Of a DNA stretch of 5,211 bases, positions 1 to 5,211 are shown one piece after another. The DNA comes from Thermodesulfovibrionia bacterium (lineage in GTDB: Bacteria > Nitrospirota > Thermodesulfovibrionia > UBA6902). The translations under genes and the position numbers were made by a program. Every line of letters begins with the position of its first letter. The first letter of the stretch is position 1. The stretch spans positions 1 to 5,211 of the forward strand of contig CAMYJJ010000221.1 in NCBI GenBank assembly GCA_947258735.1, in the 5' to 3' direction. The notes under the pieces were generated by a model, which was given only the letters and a program-made list of their open reading frames with translations, was not told the DNA's origin and searched no databases.

Positions 1-3000
1 GTGTGACAGCAACCAGCACCAGTAATAATACCACCGGTGCACCGTCTTCAACAGGCCCTGTGGCATTAACGGGCACAACAGCCGGACCAATCACATTGAC
101 GGTGACGGCCCTTGCCGCCCCTACTATCTCTATTAATGATGTAGCCCTCGGTGAAGGTAACACTGGCACAACTTCATTCACCTTTGCCGTAACTCTTTCC
201 AACCCGAGTGCAAGCAACATTACCGTTGATTATGCCACCTCAGACGGTACCGCCACTGCAGCAGACGGTGATTATAATGCTATTGTTACCACAACGCTCA
301 CCTTCTTGCCCGGTGAAACCAGCAAGAACATCACCGTAGATGTAAACGGTGACACGAACGTGGAAGCAAATGAGACTTTTACCGTTGACCTCAGTAATGC
401 AACCGGCGGTGCTACCATCTCCGATAACCAATCGATCGCTGCTATTATAAACGATGACAATAGTGGCATTATTGAAGGCAATGTTTTTCATGATCTTAAC
501 CTTAACAGTACAGTTAGCGGAGGGGAGGAATTCATTGGTATACCTGTAGAATTGCTTGCATCAGGTCCCGACGGATTGTTTGATACTTCCGATGACATAA
601 TATTACAAACAACGACAACAGACTCAACCGGATTCTATTCCTTTCCAAACGTTTCAGAACCAACGGTAATAACGGTTGTGGATCCGCCAAGTATGGCATT
701 TGCAGGTTCTAAGCGACAGGTAAATGTGATTCCTGGCAGCACAGTGATTGTCGATTTCCCATACATTGACCCTGCCGGCATTATCTATGATACTGTCACC
801 AAAACTCCGATTGAAAATGCTGTTGTCAACATATACCAAGACAACAATATCAATGGAATTATTGACGCCGGAGATATATTAGCTTTCAGTCAGGTAAGCG
901 CTGTAGATGGCTCATACGCTTGGGCACTTGCAGGTGTTGCCAGTTACGTTATCGAGGTCATACCTCCGAATACAAGTTATGGCTTCACTTCAACTCTCAT
1001 CCCTCCATCGGTTGCTCCTGATCCTTTACCTGGACCTGCAGTGAATGATCCGGACGGAATTAATTCTGGTGTGTATTACCTGGCATTCAGGTTTATAGCT
1101 GTCAGTGGTGATCTTATCGGTAACGACATTCCTCTGGATCCGCCCGCTACGAAATCAATCCTGCTTACAAAGAAAGCGTCAAAGAAACAAGTCACAATTG
1201 GTGAAATGGTTAGCTATACGGTCACAGCCGAAAATACTCAATTACTGCTGATAAATAATATTTCACTCCATGACGTAATCCCGGCCGGATTTACATATGT
1301 TGATGGATCTGCACATGTGGTGCGGGCAGGAGTAGATGGTCTGATCAATACCGCTGATGACATTAAAACCCATATTGGTGTTACAGGTAACAGGCCGTTG
1401 CTTTTCAATCCGATAGACTTAGCCGGAAACGAAAAAGTAAAATTCAGCTATCTGCTCCGGGCCGGTTCAGGTATCACACAGGGCACATATATAAATCGTG
1501 CAACTCCGTACTCCGGAAACATTATAGCAGGCAACACAGCCACGGAAAGTGTTGAGGTGATTGCTGATCCCATAGTTGAGAAATCGACAGTCATCGGTAA
1601 GGTCTTCCATGATCGGGATAGTGACGGTTGGCAGGATTCAGCCGATGCGAAAGCCCTTTATATCCAGAGTGATATGATTGAGGCAGGGAGTATAACTGTT
1701 GATTATGGTGATGGGCCAATGAAAATAGATGATGAGAATATTTCCTCAGATGGGGGTGTATTGCTAGGCAGTCTATCCGGAAGAAACAGTGTGTCTGATC
1801 TCCCTGGAAATCACCAGGTCATCATACGTGCCAGGATAAATAAACCTTCCCATTCTGACATACTCATCACAACAAAGGAAGGTACACGACTGGTTATTGA
1901 AGAAGATGGTCATATTAATTCTGAACATGCAGGCGATAAAGCCCGAGGGCTGACAGGACAGGATATACAAGTTCAGGTTGAATATGTACCGTCCCATGCG
2001 ACCAATGATGATTTAGTGATTACCCTTACAAATTATGGTGTTCGGGAAGAAGGGATTCCCGGTGTACGACTGGCAACTCCTACAGGGCTGCTTATTGAAA
2101 CTGACGCTTATGGACGTTTCCACATAGCAGATGTAGAGGGTGGCAGGTTTGAGCATGGCCGCAATTTCATAATTAAGGTTGATCCTGCAACGCTGCCAAA
2201 AGCTTCTCAGTTTACGACTGAGAACCCAAGGGTAATGCGTATAACCCAGGGGATAATGAATAAGATCAACTTTGGTATAAAATTGCCAGCTCAGGTAATG
2301 CCGGAAAGGGAAGGTAAAGTAAATCCGGGTGAAGTCTTTTTAGAAACAGGAAAATCCACAAATTCCGGTAAATGGGTCACAAAAAAACGGAAAATTGTCG
2401 AAATAAAAACAGTTAAATTGAAAAATATCATAGAACCTATTCGTTTCGAATCCGGCAAATCCAATATTACCGATACTTTTATGGAGTCATTGATCAATCT
2501 AATTGACAGTCTTGCTGATAAGAAAAATGTTCGACTGCATATCGTTGGCCACACAGACAATCAACCATTAGCTAAACAGCGCGTCAATAAGCTCTACAAT
2601 AACAATTATGAGCTTTCACGTGCTCGAGCAGAAAGGGTAGGAAGGGTTCTGCAGGAAGCAATCGGACTGCCTGATAAGGCGTTGTCGTATGAAAGTAAAG
2701 GGCCGGATGAACCAATCGCTGACAATGGCATACCTGAAGGAATGGCTCAGAACCGGCGGGTTGAAATTGAGATCTGGTATGATGAAACTCTTGAGAAGCT
2801 GGTTGACGAAAAAGTCCTTGTCGAAGAGATTGAGCAGGTGAAACAACCGGCATCAGTTGAAATAACAAGGAGAGTGATGCTGCATGATGGTGGTGTTATC
2901 TGGGCAACTCAGGATCCTGCCGTTATTGATCCGCGCCTTGATGTCACGGTGACAAACGAAGCAGAGACCAGTGATGGAAGCTTCATACATCCGGTGCATT

Positions 3001-5211
3001 TCAGTATATATTCAAACTACAGGACTTTTATCGATCATTGGGAATTGTTAATTACACGCGCCAATGATACAGATTTTGTAAAACCAGTAAAAGTCTTAAG
3101 AGGATCTGAGATCAGCATCGCTCACAGGATAGAATGGTCAGGAGAAACTGATTCTGAGATTAAACTGCATGCCGGGGAGGAACTCCTTTATATACTGAGA
3201 GCATATGATAGCGAAGGCCGTATGGATGAAACAAAACCAGGACGACTTTCACTTGTACATGGATATAAAGACTCCTCACGTGACATGCACGAACGTTCAG
3301 TTGATAGTACGGCGGAAGGCATTGAAATTTACGGTGAGTCCAATCTGATGCGCCAAACCATTCCGATTTCCGGGAGCTGGGTGAGAATTCATGGTTCAGA
3401 TATCCCTGCAGGATACAGACTGCGGATAAATGGCGAGCCTGTTTCAATCGACAGTGAAGGCCGCTTTGCTCTTGAGAATATCGAAACTTCAGGCCAGCAT
3501 ACATTCAACGTAGATGTTATTGACAGCAAGGGTGCGGTCTGGCAGCGGGATATGACCCTTAATGTTACCGATACATATTTCTTCATGGTTGGTATCGCAG
3601 ATGTAACGGTTGGAGAAAACAATATTTTCGGCAGCGTTGAACCGCTTTCTGCTGATGATCACTTCGATGAAGATGTCTTTATAGATGGACGTCTTGCGTT
3701 CTATCTCAAAGGTAAAATTAAAGGGAAATACCTGATTACCGCTCAAATGGATACGCAAGAGGATGAGCTTAGTGATATATTCAGTGACATTCACAAAAAG
3801 GACCCCCGCAGTGTCTTCAGACGACTGGATCCTGACCGTTTTTATCCGGTTTATGGAGACGACTCAACAACAATCGAGGATACAGACAGCCAGGGCAAGT
3901 TTTATGTGCGGGTTGATTGGGACAAGTCTCAAGTCTTGTGGGGAAATTATAATACCGGCATTACCGGGACGGAGTATGGCCAGTATAATCGCAGCCTCTA
4001 TGGAGCAAGATACCGTCATAATAATCAGGCTACAACCAAATACGGTGAACACCGGACAGAGCTGACAGCGTTTGCAGCTGAAGCACAGACCATGTTTGCA
4101 CATAACGAACTCAGTGCTACGGGCGGTAGTCTTTATTACCTGAAAAATACTGATATTGTCCAGGGTTCTGATAAAATATGGGTAGAAATACGCGGGCTTG
4201 ACACAGAACGTGTGGTGAAAAATATTCCTCTGGAGCGTGGACGTGATTATGAGATCGATGAAATCCAGGGGCGGATTATTCTCTCACGACCTCTCACCCA
4301 GATAGCAGATCAAGCCGGACCATCAATTATCAAAGACAGGCCGCTGGACAGCAATAATGTATTTTTAATGGCCGATTATGAGTATGTGCCGGATGGGTTT
4401 GATGCAGACAAGTCAACGTATGGCGCACGCGGAAAAAACTGGATTAATGATCATATTGCCGTTGGCGGGACCTATGTTCGGGAAAACAGAGACAACACCG
4501 ACTATGAACTTAAAGGAGTTGATGTAATTCTAAAGGCTGGACGAGGCACTTATTTGAAAGGTGAATATGCGACCAGTGATGCCCGTCAAAGCAGTAATGC
4601 TTTCACTTCTCATGATGGTGGACTGAGTTTCTTTGAGAAAAATTCTGCAACCCCATCTGCAGACATTAGTGGTGATGCTGTCAGCTTAGAGGCACGCATG
4701 AATTTGTCGGAGATTTCACACAACAAGTATGATGGCACTATAGCGGTATGGTGGAAAGAACGGGATGGCGGCTTTTCCATCTCACGTCTCACAGATGGAA
4801 ATAAGAGGACAGAATACGGAATAGAAGGTGAAGGTAAAATCACAGATTCACTTTCCATGTCTGTTCGAGCTACCGTGCTGGACCAGGATACCGTTACTAC
4901 TGAAAAGGCAATGAGTGTGCAGGCTGATTATCGAGCCGGGGATAAATGGACGGTAAGCAGTGAAGTTCGTCACGTGATTGAAGAGCCGGCTGCAGATGAT
5001 ACAATACGCGGCACTCTCGGTGCTCTACGCCTTGCCTATGATATAACCCCTGATATGAACGTATATGGCATAGGGCAGTTTACGCTTGAGAAAAACGATA
5101 GCTATGAAGACAATAATTTGGGCACTCTTGGCTTCAGGGTACGATTAAAACCTGATTTGTCTGTCCGTGCTGAAGCAAGCGCAGGTGACAGGGGCAATTC
5201 TGTAAAAGTAG
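1..5211 (+). CDS. Giant multidomain outer-membrane/surface protein (Calx-beta, SdrD B-like, DUF11, OmpA, beta-barrel), partial at both ends
   Basis: One reading frame, with codons starting at positions divisible by 3, runs through the whole window without a stop. It gives about 1,736 residues; start and stop lie outside, so no start codon or ribosome binding site can be chosen. The domain order is: Ig-like repeat tail, Calx-beta, two B-like modules, DUF11, a split SdrD B-like module, an OmpA peptidoglycan-binding domain, an unassigned conserved region, an Ig-like sandwich, a pre-barrel segment and a C-terminal beta-barrel. The OmpA domain has GHTDN (849-853), LSRARA (871-876) and NRRVEI (917-922). 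No cysteine was seen, as expected for an exported protein. I infer an outer-membrane protein tethered to peptidoglycan with a long stalk, perhaps for adhesion or envelope organisation; its substrate or partner is unknown. Such proteins are usually annotated only as OmpA family, DUF11 or SdrD B-like proteins. The coding call is very secure, the function is not. Confidence 0.95.
3..119 (+). other. Protein domain: C-terminal end of an Ig-like repeat (DUF11/DUF7933-type), partial
   Basis: Residues 1-39 are rich in Thr, Ser, Gly and Ala and end in a beta-strand with the pattern ITLTVTA. This resembles the closing strands of DUF11/DUF7933-type extracellular repeats, which often end in a Gly/Thr-rich loop followed by an alternating Thr/Val strand. 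The rest of the repeat is upstream of the window, so the assignment rests on pattern only. It suggests that more stalk repeats precede this point. Confidence 0.4.
120..461 (+). other. Protein domain: Calx-beta
   Basis: Residues 40-153 show the Calx-beta pattern. An opening strand (PTISINDV) is followed by an acidic GEGN turn near residue 51. A central VDYATSDGTA strand and loop (about 75-84) leads to DGDY (88-91). A late acidic stretch, D117 to E124, runs into an ETF strand, and the domain closes with INDD just before residue 153. Calx-beta domains are beta-sandwiches, many of which bind calcium at their acidic ends, and they often occur in tandem in bacterial surface proteins. Only one full copy is visible here. 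I infer a structural, possibly calcium-stiffened, stalk module. Confidence 0.85.
465..770 (+). other. Protein domain: SdrD B-like module 1
   Basis: Residues 155-256 begin GIIEGNVFHDLNLN, the usual opening of an SdrD B-like module (strand, then a D-x-N/D-x-N/D-G loop). Next come IGIPVELLAS, in the position of the standard GxxVxL strand, and TDSTGFYSFPNV, the T-D-x-x-G-x-Y-x-F hallmark. The calcium-loop motif is degenerate: D164, N166 and N168 are present but the following Gly is replaced by Ser. An acidic turn, GPDGLFDTSDDI (188-199), sits between strands. In staphylococcal Sdr proteins such modules form a calcium-rigidified stalk; here the same role is inferred. Confidence 0.8.
771..1133 (+). 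other. Protein domain: B-like (SdrD B/Cna-B-type) module 2
   Basis: Residues 257-377 start GIIYDTVTKTPIENAVVNIY, the G-x-V-x-D-x-x-T-x-x-P-I-x-x-A-x-V pattern of Cna-B/SdrD B-like and carboxypeptidase-regulatory-like beta-sandwiches. It carries a D-x-N-x-N-G-x-x-D loop (D280, N282, N284, G285, D288), which is a good calcium-loop match. VSAVDGSYAW takes the place of the usual TDxxGxY strand. The later part, with VIEVIPPN (about 317-324), a Pro-rich turn and a YYLAF strand, closes the module before the DUF11 domain. The end boundary is approximate. Confidence 0.65.
1161..1574 (+). other. Protein domain: DUF11 (Ig-like stalk repeat)
   Basis: Residues 387-524 follow the DUF11 pattern. A Lys-rich first strand (LLTKKASKKQV) leads to IGEMVSYTVTAEN, the G-x-x-V-x-Y-T-V-x-x-x-N core. 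NISLHDVIPAGFTYVDGSA follows, matching the D-x-[IL]-P-x-G-[FL]-x-[YF]-x-x-G-S signature. The domain closes with strands around KFSYLLRAG and the end strand TATESVEV. DUF11 domains are repeated beta-sandwich modules in surface proteins of bacteria and archaea. Some relatives form internal isopeptide bonds, but I cannot confirm the needed Lys/Asn/acid set here. A D-G-L-x-x-T-x-D-D-I turn (443-454) is shared with B-like module 1. Confidence 0.85.
1590..2288 (+). other. Protein domain: SdrD B-like module 3, split by a ~138-residue insertion
   Basis: Residues 530-762. The module opens with VIGKVFHDRDSDGWQD, a complete D-x-D-x-D-G-x-x-D calcium loop (D537, D539, D541, G542, D545). Its expected continuation, GIPGVRL followed by ETDAYGRFHI, appears only at residue 684. 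The intervening residues 546-683 form extra beta-rich sequence with the motif ARGLTGQD (647-654). The module ends with KVDPATLP, TENPRVMRITQG and NFGIKLP. From memory, these phrases recur in large OmpA/SdrD-type proteins of Proteobacteria, so the insertion is probably a family trait rather than damage. The reading frame is intact throughout. Confidence 0.7.
2436..2780 (+). other. Protein domain: OmpA C-terminal-like peptidoglycan-binding domain
   Basis: Residues 812-926 form a full OmpA-like domain. It opens with the IRFESGKSNI strand, followed by a helix, then HIVGHTDN (about 846-853), ELSRARAERV (about 870-879), a helix ending in LQEAIGLP, the YESKGPDEPI loop, and NRRVEIEIW (917-925). D852 and R875 fall at the positions known in OmpA to hold the diaminopimelate of peptidoglycan, so binding competence is likely. 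The loop between them is about eight residues longer than in classical OmpA. A basic linker with nine Lys in 49 residues (763-811) leads into the domain. It should act in the periplasm and tether the protein to the cell wall. Confidence 0.93.
2781..3320 (+). other. Protein region: conserved but unassigned segment after the OmpA domain
   Basis: Residues 927-1106 begin with a charged, probably helical stretch (about 927-951) and continue as beta-rich sequence. Recognisable pieces are VIWATQDPAV (about 966-975), SNYRTF...WELLI (about 1004-1017, with W1013) and ELLYILRAYDSEGRMDE (1060-1076). I believe similar phrases occur at this place in related OmpA/SdrD-type giants, but I cannot name a Pfam domain. 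The pattern suggests one or two beta-sandwich modules on the periplasmic side between the cell-wall anchor and the barrel. Confidence 0.45.
3321..3569 (+). other. Protein domain: Ig-like beta-sandwich preceding the barrel
   Basis: Residues 1107-1189 run IEIYGESNL, IPISGSWVRIHG (about 1119-1130), LRINGEPVSID (about 1140-1150), EGRFALENI, HTFNVDVID and MTLNVT. The order of a G-x-x-V-x-x-x-G strand, an INGEPV-x-x-D-x-x-G-x-F hairpin and an H-x-F-x-V-x-V strand is typical of the Ig-like folds that come before enzymatic or barrel domains (glucodextranase B-like/Big type). The module is followed directly by the first barrel-type strands. Confidence 0.6.
3573..4415 (+). other. Protein region: conserved pre-barrel segment
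   Basis: Residues 1191-1471 start with hydrophobic strands (YFFMVGIADVTVG) and GRLAFYLKGKIKGKYLIT, followed by an acidic, charged loop. YPVYGDDS (1281-1288) comes next, then KFYVRVDW and VLWGNYNTGI, which alternate like barrel strands. Near its end is GGSLYYLKNTDIVQGSDKI (from about 1374), followed by GRDYEIDEIQGRIILSRPL (1413-1431). The G-x-D-Y-x-I-D-x-x-x-G-x-I wording is also known from other very large outer-membrane proteins such as the SprA family; this is a motif likeness, not shown homology. The segment may be the first part of the barrel or a plug-like domain. Confidence 0.55.
4416..5211 (+). other. Protein domain: C-terminal outer-membrane beta-barrel, incomplete
   Basis: From residue 1472 the sequence is a run of 8-12 residue strands with alternating polar and hydrophobic or aromatic residues, joined by short turns such as NWINDHI, ITDSLS, GDKWT, TPDMN and KPDLS and by longer polar loops. 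Example strands are HIAVGGTYVREN, YLKGEYATSD, LSMSVRATVL, WTVSSEVRHV, MNVYGIGQFTLE and LSVRAEASAG. Short turns on one side and long loops on the other are the usual layout of outer-membrane barrels. The barrel continues past the window, so the strand count and the closing C-terminal strand cannot be seen. Confidence 0.75.

Noticed and set aside
240..839. Short minus-strand open frames in the Calx-beta and B-like region
   Set aside because: They are small, overlap each other in different frames, and sit opposite well-supported domains of the main gene.
1161..1574. Intramolecular isopeptide bond in the DUF11 domain
   Set aside because: The first strand has several Lys and the last strands have Asn, but I could not match a definite Lys-Asn-acid triad from sequence alone.
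2291..2868. Three overlapping minus-strand open frames opposite the linker and OmpA domain
   Set aside because: The + strand here encodes a textbook OmpA domain; the antisense frames have no motif and no plausible gene context.
3160..3504. Minus-strand open frame of 114 codons
   Set aside because: It lies wholly inside the long + strand gene, has no recognisable domain, and its Cys/His/Arg-rich composition is typical of an antisense shadow.
3923..3940. Short imperfect inverted repeat (ACAAG ... CTTGT)
   Set aside because: Arms are only about 5 bases, there is no T-run, and it lies inside conserved coding sequence, so a terminator or operator is not supported.
3763..4065. Plus-strand open frame of 100 codons in another frame
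   Set aside because: It overlaps the conserved pre-barrel segment of the main gene, whose frame carries clear family motifs here; the alternative protein shows none.
4610..4858. Minus-strand open frame of 82 codons opposite the barrel
   Set aside because: Antisense shadow of barrel strands, with no domain signal.
1..5211. Possible promoters, terminators or ribosome binding sites
   Set aside because: The whole window is coding, with no intergenic gap; AG-rich and AT-rich stretches are explained by Glu/Lys/Ile/Asn codons.

Overview
The window is the inside of one very long protein-coding gene on the + strand. Frame 3, in which codons start at positions divisible by 3, stays open from the first to the last base: about 1,736 codons with no stop. 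Neither the start codon nor the stop codon is in the window, so the full protein is longer still. No second gene, RNA gene, mobile element, CRISPR array, promoter or terminator could be supported, and there is no intergenic space.

The protein reads as a giant cell-envelope protein of a Gram-negative bacterium. In order it has: the tail of an Ig-like, DUF11/DUF7933-type repeat (residues 1-39, window numbering); a Calx-beta domain (40-153); two SdrD B-like/Cna-B-like modules (155-256 and 257-377); a DUF11 domain (387-524); a third SdrD B-like module split by a long insertion (530-762); a Lys-rich linker (763-811); an OmpA C-terminal-type peptidoglycan-binding domain (812-926); a conserved stretch I cannot assign (927-1106); an Ig-like beta-sandwich (1107-1189); a conserved pre-barrel segment (1191-1471); and a series of amphipathic beta-strands typical of an outer-membrane beta-barrel (1472 to the end). 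I found no cysteine in the translation, which fits an exported protein.

The OmpA domain and the barrel point to an organism with an outer membrane and peptidoglycan. From general familiarity, not a search, this architecture suggests Pseudomonadota or Desulfobacterota. Base composition looks moderate (mid-40s % GC by eye, not computed). Codons such as ATA, AGA and AGG are common, so there is no strong bias towards preferred codons. A genus cannot be named.

The likely job is a large surface or envelope-spanning protein: a barrel in the outer membrane, a peptidoglycan anchor in the periplasm and a stalk of calcium-binding-like beta modules. How these three parts are arranged across the membrane is the main open question, because the peptidoglycan-binding domain lies between adhesin-type modules and the barrel.
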